Of a DNA stretch of 64,000 nt, positions 55,745 to 64,000 are shown one piece after another. Made by a program: the position numbers and the translations under genes. Position 1 is the first letter of the stretch. Every line of letters starts with the position of its first letter. The DNA is from Bacillota bacterium (lineage in GTDB: Bacteria > Bacillota > Clostridia > Lachnospirales > Lachnospiraceae), in NCBI GenBank assembly GCA_023423045.1, contig JAFAGA010000068.1, forward strand, positions 73,962 through 137,961, in the 5' to 3' direction. The notes under the pieces are model-generated. The model was not told the origin of the DNA. It saw only the letters and a list, made by a program, of their open reading frames with translations, and did no database searches.

Positions 55745-56665
55745 ATGGAATATATAGCCGGAGATACGGATTTTCAATATAAGAATACAGCGGTAACCCT
55801 GGGCAAGTTTGACGGATTGCACCGGGGGCATCAGCGGCTTATGGATGTTGTCATTTCATATAAGCAGCAGGGTTTGACTGCGGTGATGTTCAGCTTTTTA
55901 ATGCATCCTGGCAATTTATTCTCCGATAAGGAGTTTGAATTGATCTATACGGAGGAGGAAAAGGTAGCCAGACTGAAGCATTCAGGAATGGATGTGCTGA
56001 TTTCCTATCCTTTTACCGAGGAGACCAGGACCATGGAGCCCGAGGAGTTTATCCGCGAAATCCTTGTGGGAAAGCTGGATGCCAAGGTGATTGCGGTGGG
56101 AAAGGATTTTCACTTCGGTTACCGTAAGAAGGGGGATGTAAATCTTCTGAAAGCCTATGCGGACACCTACGGTTATCAGGTGATCGACTGTGAGAAGCTT
56201 ACCTGGGCACATGAGGTGATCAGCAGCTCGGCTATCCGCAAAGCCCTGAAGGAGGGAGACATCGAAGCCGCCAACATCATGCTGGGCAGGCCCTATGCCA
56301 TTCGAGGTGAGGTCCTGCATGGAAGAAGGATCGGACGTACCATCGGAATACCGACGACAAATTTGCTTCCCTCTTCTTCGAAGCTGCTGCCGCCCTGCGG
56401 AGTATATGTGTCAAAGACTCTGATTGACGGAATTTATCATAACGGAGTAACCAACATCGGATATAAGCCTACGGTAGGAGCGGAGGAGAATATCGGTGTG
56501 GAGACCTATCTGTTTGATTTCGATGAGAATCTGTACGGCAGAACCATTGAGGTAGAGCTTTTTTATTATATCCGCCCTGAGCTGAAATTCGGATCCATCG
56601 AAGAAATGCTCATAAGAATGAGGGAGGATATCATAATTGCCAAGGACTATCTTAAAAGTCACTAA
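55745..56665 (+). CDS. ribF: Bifunctional riboflavin kinase/FMN adenylyltransferase
   Basis: 306 residues. Makes FMN and FAD. The adenylyltransferase half has VTLGKFDGLHRGHQRLM and ISSSAIRKALKEGDIEAAN. The kinase half has GRRIGRTIGIPTTNLLP and the GVYV/ TNIGYKPTV pattern. I prefer the ATG at 55745 with GGGGG upstream; the ATG at 55733 overlaps that site. Last gene of the operon. Confidence 0.94.
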   Translation: MEYIAGDTDFQYKNTAVTLGKFDGLHRGHQRLMDVVISYKQQGLTAVMFSFLMHPGNLFSDKEFELIYTEEEKVARLKHSGMDVLISYPFTEETRTMEPEEFIREILVGKLDAKVIAVGKDFHFGYRKKGDVNLLKAYADTYGYQVIDCEKLTWAHEVISSSAIRKALKEGDIEAANIMLGRPYAIRGEVLHGRRIGRTIGIPTTNLLPSSSKLLPPCGVYVSKTLIDGIYHNGVTNIGYKPTVGAEENIGVETYLFDFDENLYGRTIEVELFYYIRPELKFGSIEEMLIRMREDIIIAKDYLKSH

Positions 56666-56783
56666 GGCTTCCCGTATGTGATATCATGCCGGCCATGCCC
56701 ACCACGCCCGGTATGTTCCGAATTGACCCAAAGTGCGCCGAAGCGCCACGCATAAGCAGACTCATTATTGTGTAAGAAGATGC

Positions 56784-56848
56784 AGCTGTCCCAAAAACCG
56801 GCCATATTTCCGAAATAGAGGAAGCAGCCAGGGAAAGGACAGCTTTTT
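56784..56848 (+). terminator. Terminator of the translation operon
   Basis: AGCTGTCC (56784-56791) pairs with GGACAGCT (56837-56844) and runs into TTTTTATA; the 45-base loop is long. The rest of the 314-base gap before 56980 holds no gene that I can see. Confidence 0.65.
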
Positions 56849-56979
56849 ATATACCATCAGATTATAAAATCATTAAAATTATGGGAAAGATGTTTTCCGT
56901 GGGTTTGAAATGTTGTATACTTAGGAAAACTTAGGGTAATAGAACAAGTTAATCATGTTGAAGCACGGGGGTAGAAATT

Positions 56980-57750
56980 ATGCTATCGGTAAGAGATGTG
57001 ACAAAGAGATATGGTAAACTGATTGCCAACAATCAGGTGAGCTTTGATATTAATCCGCAGGAGATATCCGTTCTTCTCGGACCCAACGGAGCCGGCAAAT
57101 CCACCATCATAAAAAGTATCGCCGGACTGCTGAAATTTGAGGGAAGTATTTTAATTAACGGAAACGAGAACAAATCCCTGCAGGCAAAGCGGGAGCTGGG
57201 CTATATACCGGAGATACCGGCCTTGTATGATATGCTGACCGTATGGGAGCATATGGAGTTCGTTGCACGGGCCTATTCGCTGCAGAACTGGAAGGAGCGG
57301 GCAGAGGAGCTTTTGCTCCGTTTTGAATTGGAGGACAAGAAAAAGAAGCTGGGCAATGAGCTGTCCAAGGGAATGCAGCAAAAGCTCAGCATCTGCTGCG
57401 GTTTGCTGCCCCAGCCAAAGGTAATTCTTTTTGATGAGCCGATGGTAGGACTGGACCCCCATGCCATTAAGGAATTGAAGAATTTGTCAGTAGAACTACG
57501 GAACCAGGGGGCATCCATCCTGATCAGCACCCATATGCTTGACAGTGTTGCAGAGTTCTGGGACAGCACCAACATTATGATGAACGGTATGATAGCAGCA
57601 AAAAGAACCCGGAAGGAGATTGAGGGCTCCGATGAGGACCTGGAGGCGCTGTTCTTTAAGATTACGGAAGGGCACCGTGACGGGATCCGGGCTGCGGCGC
57701 AGGTAAATGATGAGTCTGCCTCCGGGACAAAAGGAGAGGAGCAGGCATGA
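56980..57750 (+). CDS. ABC exporter ATPase
   Basis: 256 residues. Walker A LLGPNGAGKSTIIKS, signature LSKGMQQKLSICCGLL, Walker B VILFDEPMVGLDPHAI, and STHMLDS for the H-loop. The class is that of drug, peptide or lantibiotic exporters (CcmA-like). It overlaps the membrane partner by 4 bases (ATGA). Substrate unknown. Confidence 0.92.
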   Translation: MLSVRDVTKRYGKLIANNQVSFDINPQEISVLLGPNGAGKSTIIKSIAGLLKFEGSILINGNENKSLQAKRELGYIPEIPALYDMLTVWEHMEFVARAYSLQNWKERAEELLLRFELEDKKKKLGNELSKGMQQKLSICCGLLPQPKVILFDEPMVGLDPHAIKELKNLSVELRNQGASILISTHMLDSVAEFWDSTNIMMNGMIAAKRTRKEIEGSDEDLEALFFKITEGHRDGIRAAAQVNDESASGTKGEEQA

Positions 57751-59348
57751 AAGCAATATCCTATTTAATGATTACCAGGTTTAAAAACCGTATTCTCGCA
57801 CTCAGGAAAAAACCGGCCCTGTTGGTATTATATCTGCTTATTACCGCAATTGTTCTTTTCTCCATTGTAGTCCTGGTGGTTTTTAATAAGGATATGGAGC
57901 GGACCAATTTCGCGGACGAAAGGATATTATATCTTATTCTGTCCGGGCTGGGCCTGTTATATTTATGGATGTTTGTGAATTCGGGCTTGTCTACCGGCTC
58001 CAGCCTGTTCACGATGCCGGATGTGGGTTTGCTTTTTGTGGCTCCGATTTCATCTAAGAAGATTTTGCTGTACGGTCTGATCAGCACCTTAGGGAAATCT
58101 CTTCTTGGTTCCCTGTTCATACTGTATCAGGTCGGGAACCTGAAGACAAATTTTGGATATGGCTTTCGTGAGATTACTGCATTATTTTTGATATTTGCAC
58201 TGATGGTGCTATTCTGTCAGCTGCTGTCCATCGGTATCTACATTTTTTCTAATGGAAATCCTTTTCGAAAGAGGATGGTGCTGGTCGCATTCTATGCGCT
58301 GGCTGCATTGATTCTGATGAGTGTCCTGTACACACAGAGGCAGGAGCAGATCAGTATATTTGATGCATTTTTAGGATTAATGGATCAGAAATGGTTTGGA
58401 TATGTGCCGGTTGCCGGATGGTCCTCGATGTTGTTTATCGGTGTTGTGAAGGGTTCTTTGGCTGGGATACTTATTCCGCTGTTCCTTTTCTTTGGAGCAG
58501 GCGGTGTGGTAGTGGCGCTGCTGACCATGGGGAAGGCGGATTATTATGAAGATGTTTTGGTGTCCACGGAGAATACTTTCCATACCCTGAATGCCGCTAA
58601 GGAAGGAAGGCGCCTGCCAAAGGCCAATAAGAAAGCCCGCAAGCTGAAAGAGCATGAGGTTGGAATTCATCACGGGACCGGTGCGAATACATTTTTATAT
58701 AAGCATATGCTTGAGCTCAGAAGAAGAAGCAGATTTATCTTTGTGGACAACTATACCCTTTTTATGCTGGCTGGAGCCGGGGTTGCGGGTTATTACCTGA
58801 GACGGTTTGGGGCCCCTTCGGCAGCGGCCTATGCTGTATTAGGCATTGCGGTCTATATGCAATTCATTTTTTCGATGATGGGCATGCTGAAGGCGGAATT
58901 GATTAAGCCCTATATCTACCTGATCCCGGAGAAATCCATTAAAAAAGTATTTGCGGCATCCCTGACCTCGCTGATTAAGCATATGGCAGACGGCCTGCTG
59001 ATATTTGCGGCTCTGGGAGTCATGGGCGGAAGCGATATTTTGACCTGCTTCTTCGCGGCGGTAGCCTATTCTGCATCCGGCTCCGTGTTTGTGGCTCTCA
59101 CCATACTCTATCAGAGGGTTTTGGGAGGACAGCCGAATAAGCTGGTGCAGATGTTTTTGGGAATAGGCCTGCTATTTGCGGTGATGGCTCCTGCCGTTGG
59201 AGTATCTGTGGTTGCAGCTGTTTTACTGCCTCCGGCGCTGGAATTTTTGTGCACCCTGCCCTTTTCCCTGTTCTGTCTGCTGATCACCTCACTGGTATTT
59301 GTGACTTGCGGGAACCTTATTGACCGGTCGGAATATACGGGCAAGTGA
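57747..59348 (+). CDS. ABC exporter membrane protein
   Basis: 533 residues with about ten to twelve membrane helices. Matches the putative ABC exporter group that contains a SSLFTMPDVGLLFVAPIS loop after the second pair of helices. A charged cytoplasmic segment follows (residues about 270-320, AAKEGRRLPKANKKARKLKE). Partner of the ATPase just upstream. Substrate unknown. Confidence 0.85.
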   Translation: MKAISYLMITRFKNRILALRKKPALLVLYLLITAIVLFSIVVLVVFNKDMERTNFADERILYLILSGLGLLYLWMFVNSGLSTGSSLFTMPDVGLLFVAPISSKKILLYGLISTLGKSLLGSLFILYQVGNLKTNFGYGFREITALFLIFALMVLFCQLLSIGIYIFSNGNPFRKRMVLVAFYALAALILMSVLYTQRQEQISIFDAFLGLMDQKWFGYVPVAGWSSMLFIGVVKGSLAGILIPLFLFFGAGGVVVALLTMGKADYYEDVLVSTENTFHTLNAAKEGRRLPKANKKARKLKEHEVGIHHGTGANTFLYKHMLELRRRSRFIFVDNYTLFMLAGAGVAGYYLRRFGAPSAAAYAVLGIAVYMQFIFSMMGMLKAELIKPYIYLIPEKSIKKVFAASLTSLIKHMADGLLIFAALGVMGGSDILTCFFAAVAYSASGSVFVALTILYQRVLGGQPNKLVQMFLGIGLLFAVMAPAVGVSVVAAVLLPPALEFLCTLPFSLFCLLITSLVFVTCGNLIDRSEYTGK

Positions 59349-59404
59349 TAGGAAAATTATTGTATTAAATGTTGCATTATTTGTGATTATTCGTAAAAAA
59401 CATG

Positions 59405-59433
59405 TTTACAATAAGGGTAGAATATGTTACGAT
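59405..59433 (+). promoter_or_regulatory. Promoter of rpsO
   Basis: TTTACA (59405-59410), 17-base spacer and TACGAT (59428-59433). The leader that follows has CGATAC/GTATCG (59430-59449) and GGTATC/GATACC (59461-59477) hairpins, which could be the S15 autoregulatory site. Confidence 0.5.
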
Positions 59434-59561
59434 ACTTTAAGGTATCGAAGGATGCCACGAGGTATCAAAGGATACCGTTATGATAATCAGCCGATACTCA
59501 GAAATTGGACACTCCGACCTTTTTCCTGGTATCTGGCGTTTCAATGAAAGGAGAACATACA

Positions 59562-59828
59562 ATGATTAGCAAAGAGAAAAAACAGGAAATCATCAAGAAT
59601 TTCGGCAGAACACCTGAGGATACAGGTTCACCGGAAGTTCAAATCGCACTTTTATCAGAAAGAATCAATGAGTTAACAGAGCATTTGAAGAACAATAAGA
59701 AGGATCATCATTCCAGAAGAGGTCTTCTTAAGATGGTTGGACAAAGAAGAGGCTTACTTGAGTACTTAAAGAAAACCGACATCGAAGGATATCGTCGTCT
59801 CATCGAGCGTTTAGGCTTAAGAAAATAG
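59562..59828 (+). CDS. rpsO: Ribosomal protein S15
   Basis: 88 residues from the ATG at 59562 behind AAAGGAG; earlier in-frame ATGs are in the leader. ISKEKKQEIIKNFGRTPEDT, GSPEVQIALLSERINELTEH, HHSRRGLLKMVGQRRGLLEY are those of S15, which binds the central domain of 16S rRNA. Single-gene unit with its own terminator. Confidence 0.97.
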   Translation: MISKEKKQEIIKNFGRTPEDTGSPEVQIALLSERINELTEHLKNNKKDHHSRRGLLKMVGQRRGLLEYLKKTDIEGYRRLIERLGLRK

Positions 59829-59849
59829 TTTGATGCTAATTTGATTGTG

Positions 59850-59899
59850 AAGCTGTCCCATGCTGTGGCCATTGGTGCTGGATTGGGACAGCTTTTTTT
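59850..59899 (+). terminator. Terminator of rpsO
   Basis: AAGCTGTCCC (59850-59859) pairs perfectly with GGGACAGCTT (59885-59894), followed by a run of Ts. The arms share AGCTGTCC with the terminator at 56784. Confidence 0.9.
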
Positions 59900-59959
59900 A
59901 GCATAATCATAGACGGAATAGGGGATATGCCGCAAATAAGCGGCGGAATGGAGAATATT

Positions 59960-61369
59960 ATGAATTTGATTAGGAACATGATGAAGGATAAAGCTTTTTT
60001 ATCAAAGACTTTAGCAATCACTGTGCCGATCGCATTGCAGAATCTATTGAATAATGTGCTGAACATGGTAGACACCCTGATGATTGGCCGCCTGGGAGAA
60101 ACAACGGTGGCGGCAGTGGGACTGGCCAATAAGGTTTTCTTTGTATTTTCCTTATTGATGTTTGGTATCTGCAGCGGTTCGGGCATTCTTGCCGCCCAAT
60201 ATTATGGAAAACGAGAGATGGTCAATATCCGCAGGGTGTTGAGAATGTCGCTGATGATTGGAGTTGGGGCCTCCTTTCTTTTTGTCATTGCGGGACTTTT
60301 CTTCCCGAGTTTTGTGATGCGCATCTTCACACCTTCGGAAGAAACAATTGCAATTGGGGCAACATATTTGATCTTCATTGCAATAAGTTACCCGCTCACT
60401 GCGATTACCAACTGTTATGTGGCAATCCTGCGAAGTATGAATTATGTCAAGCTTCCCGTGGCAATAACCTCTATTTCGATTGTGGTCAATGTATTCTTTA
60501 ATTATGGATTGATTTTCGGTAAGCTGGGCATGCCCCAGCTGGGAGTTGCCGGTGCGGCAATTGCCACGCTGCTGGCCAGAGTGGTGGAGGTCAGTGCATT
60601 GCTGATTGCCGTCCATATGCATAAGGCAGGGGACGGAGGAGTAGGAGATTTCGTACATACGAAATATGTCAAAGCCAAGGAGAATGGTACGGCATTCCTG
60701 CATCGTGCCTTTGTTATGAAATACTTAAATACTGCCACTCCGGTGATTGCCAATGAATTTATGTGGGGACTGGGAGTTACCATGTACTCCCTGGTCTATG
60801 GCAGAATGGGAGACGCGGCAATGGCTGCGATAACAATTACCGGTACGGTAGAGCAGGTTGCACTGGTATTCTTCTTCGGTATCTGCAGTGCGGCAGCGGT
60901 AATTCTCGGCAATGAGATGGGAGCGGATCAGCTTAAGAGGGCTGAGGAGCATGCAAAATATTATATGGTACTTCTTTTGGGTATGACCCTGATTGGTGCA
61001 GCCCTGACCCTTTTGGTGAAAGGGCCGGTGATTGCGATATTTGAGATGTCGGATACGGTGAATCATTATATTCATTTATGCATCACTGCATTTGCCTTGT
61101 ATATGCCGATTCGAATGCTCAATTGCCTCATTATTGTGGCGATTCTGCGAAGCGGCGGAGATACCAAGGCAGCTCTGTTTTTGGATGTCACCAGCGTATG
61201 GTTTATCGGTATTCCCATGGCGGTACTTGGCGGCCTGATTCTCGGATTGCCGATTTATCTGGTATATGCCATGATTATGATAGAGGAGTTTTATAAACTC
61301 GTTCTGGGCTTTCTTCGATATCGTAAGAAAAAGTGGCTGAGGAATATTGTCGCGGAAGGAAGCGAATAA
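59960..61369 (+). CDS. MATE family efflux transporter
   Basis: About 469 residues, twelve membrane helices. KTLAITVPIALQNLLNNVLN, VDTLMIGRLGETTVAAVGLA and the second-half repeat GAALTLLVKGPVIAIF follow the NorM/DinF plan. I take the ATG at 59960 (MNLIRNMMKDK), with ATGGAG 7 bases upstream. Exports drugs or metabolites by ion exchange; substrate unknown. It stands directly before the attenuated hflX operon. Confidence 0.92.
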   Translation: MNLIRNMMKDKAFLSKTLAITVPIALQNLLNNVLNMVDTLMIGRLGETTVAAVGLANKVFFVFSLLMFGICSGSGILAAQYYGKREMVNIRRVLRMSLMIGVGASFLFVIAGLFFPSFVMRIFTPSEETIAIGATYLIFIAISYPLTAITNCYVAILRSMNYVKLPVAITSISIVVNVFFNYGLIFGKLGMPQLGVAGAAIATLLARVVEVSALLIAVHMHKAGDGGVGDFVHTKYVKAKENGTAFLHRAFVMKYLNTATPVIANEFMWGLGVTMYSLVYGRMGDAAMAAITITGTVEQVALVFFFGICSAAAVILGNEMGADQLKRAEEHAKYYMVLLLGMTLIGAALTLLVKGPVIAIFEMSDTVNHYIHLCITAFALYMPIRMLNCLIIVAILRSGGDTKAALFLDVTSVWFIGIPMAVLGGLILGLPIYLVYAMIMIEEFYKLVLGFLRYRKKKWLRNIVAEGSE

Positions 61370-61421
61370 TTGTAATAATTAAAACAATAGAGATTATTTA
61401 GACAGCGGAGAAGTTTAAGAT

Positions 61422-61450
61422 TTGACAGATTATGTATGATCTGTTATACT
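61422..61450 (+). promoter_or_regulatory. Strong promoter of the hflX/ABC-F operon
   Basis: Perfect TTGACA (61422-61427), 17-base spacer, TATACT (61445-61450). The transcript would have a leader of about 360 bases before the hflX start. Confidence 0.85.
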
Positions 61451-61514
61451 TATCAAAGATAGTAATACATGAATAGGGTATTATTATTCTATTTTTAGGA
61501 AACGAGGTGTAGGA

Positions 61515-61553
61515 ATGATTATTTTTGCAATGAAGTTACGTTATTTCGCCTAA
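61515..61553 (+). CDS. Leader peptide of the hflX/ABC-F operon
   Basis: Twelve codons, MIIFAMKLRYFA, then TAA. GAGGTG at 61504-61509 is well spaced. The stop lies 10 bases before the first pair of competing hairpins. This is the layout of ribosome-mediated attenuation known for ABC-F and hflXr genes in Firmicutes. Stalling of a drug-bound ribosome here would decide between the hairpins (inference). Confidence 0.7.
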   Translation: MIIFAMKLRYFA

Positions 61554-61563
61554 TAGCGAATAA

Positions 61564-61605
61564 CCAAATAAAGACGAAGTATTTGGACGATTAGTCTTTA
61601 TTTTT
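61564..61605 (+). terminator. Attenuator 1: terminator and antiterminator
   Basis: Terminator arms: AAATAAAGAC (61566-61575) and GTCTTTATTT (61594-61603), 10 perfect pairs running into Ts at 61601-61605. Alternative: CCAAATA (61564-61570) with TATTTGG (61580-61586), 7 perfect pairs. They share bases 61566-61570, so only one forms at a time. Confidence 0.8.
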
Positions 61606-61671
61606 CATGCAAATAAACATTCATACACTTATAATAAAATTCAGTAATATCTTTTTGTGCAACGGGAGTTT

Positions 61672-61779
61672 GCCTTGCGGCAGGTCTTTTCTTTGCGCGG
61701 TATAAAGATTGTCCTGTTTTATTTTTCCAGCCTGTTAGAGCTGCAAGTGATGATGTTCATTTGCAGCTCTTATTTTTTT
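61672..61779 (+). terminator. Attenuator 2: terminator and antiterminator
   Basis: Terminator arms: AGAGCTGCAA (61737-61746) and TTGCAGCTCT (61761-61770), followed by TATTTTTTT. Alternative: CTTGCGGC (61672-61679) pairs with GCTGCAAG (61740-61747) over 8 positions with one wobble, which would open the terminator. It ends about 40 bases before the hflX start. A GTG ORF from 61657 (MQREFALRQVFSLRG) crosses it and may be a second leader peptide. Confidence 0.75.
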
Positions 61780-61819
61780 ACGGATATTTATTACAGACAG
61801 AGTGGAAGGAGCCGTGTAT

Positions 61820-63079
61820 ATGGTCATAGAAAGAGAACGCGCCATTATAATTGGCGTAAATGTGAACAATGACAGTAAATTTAAAAAGTCATTAGAAGAA
61901 TTGGAAAATTTGGCTTTGGCTTGCGATTTTTTAGTCGTGGGCAGGATAGAGCAGAAGCTGAAAGAATATAATCGAGTGTCCTGCATAGGAAAAGGAAAAG
62001 CAGAGGAGACAGCAGAAGAGGTAGAGCGGTTAGAAGCTGCAGCTGTGATCTTTGATAATGAGCTGACACCTTTACAGCTTAAAAATCTGGAAAGCTCCTT
62101 GGGATGTGCGGTGCTGGACAGAACTTACCTTATTCTTGAGATCTTCGGAAGGAGAGCAAAAACAAGAGAGGCAAAATTACAAGTGGAAGTGGCAAGGCTG
62201 AAATATATGATGCCGAGGCTGGTCGGTTCCCGGCTGGAACTGGGAAGACAGGGCGGCGGAGCCGGACTTCGAAACCGCGGAGCCGGAGAAACGAAGCTTG
62301 AATTGGACAAAAGGCGTATTGAGGAAAGGCTTGTAGTATTGAATAAAGAGCTGGAAAATCTTCAGTATGAAAGAGAAACACAAAGAAGCAGGAGAAGCAA
62401 GGCTGGAGTAAAAACAGTGGCCTTGGTAGGCTATACCAATGCGGGAAAATCAACGATTATGAATGCATTTGTGGAAAGCACGGGTAAGGACGAAGAGAAA
62501 AAAGTGCTGGAAAAGGATATGTTGTTTGCAACCCTTGAAACCTCGGTTCGAAATATTTCTCTAAAGGATAAAAAGGAATTCTTATTATCCGATACCGTTG
62601 GTTTTGTGGGTAAGCTGCCCCATGAGTTAGTAAAAGCATTCCGTGCAACCCTGATGGAAGCGAAGTATGCGGATTTACTCCTTCATGTTGTGGATGTGTC
62701 TGATGAAAATTATAAGGAGCATATGCGTGTTACCAATGAAACATTAGAGCAGATGGACGTGAAGGATGTGCCTGTGATTTATGTTTATAATAAGGCGGAT
62801 TTAACCGACAGAGAAATTCCTGCTGTAGCGGAACAGGGCATCTATCTATCCGCTAAAAACCGCATTGGGCTTGAGGAATTAGGCGACTTGATTATACAGC
62901 ATATTTTTGGAGAATATGTAGAGGCTAAATTTTTAATTCCGTATGACAAAGGAAGTTTGGTCTCTTATTTAAATCAAAATGCCAGTGTAAAACAAATAAG
63001 CTACGATGAGGCGGGAACGGTGTTAGAGGTATCCTGTAAAGAGAGTGATTACAGGAAATTTTGTGAATACTCCTGTTAG
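61820..63079 (+). CDS. hflX: HflX-family ribosome-associated GTPase
   Basis: 419 residues from the ATG at 61820, behind AAGGAG at 61805; the GTG at 61802 lies before that site. HflX domain: IGVNVNNDSKFKKSLEEL, CIGKGKAEE, VIFDNELTPLQLKNLE, then GGGAGLRNRGAGETKLELD and a coiled coil. GTPase: GYTNAGKSTIMNAF, SDTVGFVGKLPHELVKAF, NKADLTD. HflX splits 70S and 100S ribosomes. In Listeria the paralogue HflXr gives lincomycin and macrolide resistance. Position behind an attenuator and before an ABC-F gene suggests the HflXr type. The ABC-F start is 28 bases after its stop. Confidence 0.9.
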   Translation: MVIERERAIIIGVNVNNDSKFKKSLEELENLALACDFLVVGRIEQKLKEYNRVSCIGKGKAEETAEEVERLEAAAVIFDNELTPLQLKNLESSLGCAVLDRTYLILEIFGRRAKTREAKLQVEVARLKYMMPRLVGSRLELGRQGGGAGLRNRGAGETKLELDKRRIEERLVVLNKELENLQYERETQRSRRSKAGVKTVALVGYTNAGKSTIMNAFVESTGKDEEKKVLEKDMLFATLETSVRNISLKDKKEFLLSDTVGFVGKLPHELVKAFRATLMEAKYADLLLHVVDVSDENYKEHMRVTNETLEQMDVKDVPVIYVYNKADLTDREIPAVAEQGIYLSAKNRIGLEELGDLIIQHIFGEYVEAKFLIPYDKGSLVSYLNQNASVKQISYDEAGTVLEVSCKESDYRKFCEYSC

Positions 63080-63107
63080 ACATTCCTTAAGGCGAGGTGA
63101 GACATAA

Positions 63108-64000
63108 ATGTCGCAAATTACAATTACAGGCTTATCATTTTCCTATTATCCCCATTATCATAAGGTTTTTCATAATGTAACCTTAAATCTGGATACCGAC
63201 TGGAAACTTGGTGTTATTGGCAGGAACGGAAGAGGGAAAACCACTTTTTTGAAATTAATAAGCGGAGATCTGCTTCCGGAAGCCGGGTATATAGAAAAAC
63301 AAGTGAACGTGGAATATTTTCCTTATGGTTATACAGGCTATTATAATAATACCCTGGACATTATAATGGAATGTGCCGGTGGATTTCGCACCATGGAAAA
63401 GGAGCTGGATCATCCTGAGGTATTACAAAAGTATATGGATTTAGAAGGATTTTCTATGGAAGGAAAGGTAAAGCGTGAAATAAAACGGATGGGACTTGAG
63501 GAAGAACTTCTTGCAAGGGATTTTGAGACCCTGTCCGGCGGGGAACAGACGAAGGTAATGCTGATTTCTTTGTTTGTAAAACAAAACACCTTTATTTTGC
63601 TGGATGAACCTACCAACCATTTGGATGGGAAAGGGAGAAAAGAGATAGCCGATTATTTAAAGAAAAAGAAAGGTTTTATGGTTGTATCCCATGATCGGGA
63701 ATTTATTGACAAAGTAGCAGATCATATTTTATCCCTGAATAAAAGCGATATTAAAGTTGAAAAAGGGAATTATTCCACATGGAAAAATAATAAGAATCTG
63801 ACGGAAGAGTATGAATTCAGAACAAAGAAAAACATAGGAAGGGAGATTAAACGTCTGGAGAGGCATGCAGTCAAAAAGAGAGGCTGGGCGTTGGTTTCCA
63901 ATACACAAAAGTATCCCTTTGCTTCTCATGCACGTACCAACGGAGTGCGGGCTTATTTTCGGCAGGCGAAACGAGCCGATATACTAATTGAAAGAGATAT
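63108..64000 (+). CDS. ABC-F ribosome-protection ATPase, Lsa-like (3' end outside window)
   Basis: 297 codons visible from an ATG behind GGCGAGGTGAG. The frame is open to the right edge. MSQITITGLSFSYYPHYHKV start, Walker A GRNGRGKTTFLKL, signature LSGGEQTKVMLI, Walker B FILLDEPTNHLDGKGRKE, VVSHDREFIDKVADHIL. The start of the interdomain linker follows (GREIKRLERHAVKKRGW). These features are those of the Lsa/Vga type, which displaces lincosamides, streptogramin A and pleuromutilins from the ribosome. The linker tip and second ATPase domain are not visible, so drug range cannot be judged. Same operon as hflX. Confidence 0.88.
   Translation, partial: MSQITITGLSFSYYPHYHKVFHNVTLNLDTDWKLGVIGRNGRGKTTFLKLISGDLLPEAGYIEKQVNVEYFPYGYTGYYNNTLDIIMECAGGFRTMEKELDHPEVLQKYMDLEGFSMEGKVKREIKRMGLEEELLARDFETLSGGEQTKVMLISLFVKQNTFILLDEPTNHLDGKGRKEIADYLKKKKGFMVVSHDREFIDKVADHILSLNKSDIKVEKGNYSTWKNNKNLTEEYEFRTKKNIGREIKRLERHAVKKRGWALVSNTQKYPFASHARTNGVRAYFRQAKRADILIERD

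Noticed and set aside
62125..62453. Antisense frames within hflX
   Set aside because: Complementary to the conserved HflX glycine-rich linker and GTPase domain; no independent support.

Overview
The window looks like part of the chromosome of an anaerobic Firmicute of the Lachnospiraceae/Clostridium type. The reasons are strong GGAGG-type ribosome sites, TTGACA/TATAAT promoters, the rimP-nusA-ylxR-ylxQ-infB-rbfA-nrnA-truB-ribF order, a lactate-racemase cofactor cluster and a Firmicutes-style polysaccharide locus. The species cannot be fixed from the sequence. I saw no rRNA, tRNA or CRISPR array.

Layout. 1-6.8 kb: a RecQ helicase cut by the left edge, two small coiled-coil proteins, then larB-larC-larE for the nickel-pincer cofactor (no larA in the window) and a small zinc-ribbon protein. 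6.8-9.9 kb: a membrane UDP-sugar 4,6-dehydratase, a winged-helix regulator and a stretch of broken or very small ORFs. 10.0-27.7 kb: a visibly AT-rich block of one-strand genes for a Wzx/Wzy-type surface polysaccharide. It holds an initiating sugar transferase, glycosyltransferases, Wzx, Wzy, enzymes for UDP-GalNAcA and UDP-L-FucNAc, and an aminotransferase/acetyltransferase set for an amino sugar. 27.8-30.8 kb: a decayed IS110-type transposase gene and a decayed group II intron. 30.8-44.5 kb: a higher-GC part of the polysaccharide region (Wzz, UDP-galactopyranose mutase, rmlC, rmlA) mixed with debris. The debris includes a phage tail-sheath fragment, a truncated second fnlB, a second fnlC and a fragment of a third fnlC. 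A Phd/RelE-type toxin-antitoxin pair, a SWIM-SNF2 helicase and a lipid kinase lie among them. 44.5-47.6 kb: an amino-acid ABC importer with tandem repeats in its gaps. 47.6-56.7 kb: the conserved translation operon. 56.9-61.4 kb: an ABC exporter pair, rpsO and a MATE transporter. 61.4-64 kb: an hflX-like GTPase plus an Lsa-type ABC-F gene (cut by the right edge), behind a leader with a 12-residue peptide and two sets of competing hairpins.

How it fits together. The polysaccharide genes supply the first lipid-linked sugar, several activated sugars, transferases, flippase, polymerase and chain-length control. The left AT-rich cassette appears to have replaced or joined an older resident locus, leaving duplicated fnl genes on the right. 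The last operon has the design of a drug-inducible ribosome-protection unit: leader translation would decide whether transcription reaches hflX and the ABC-F gene. I consider it the most interesting system here.
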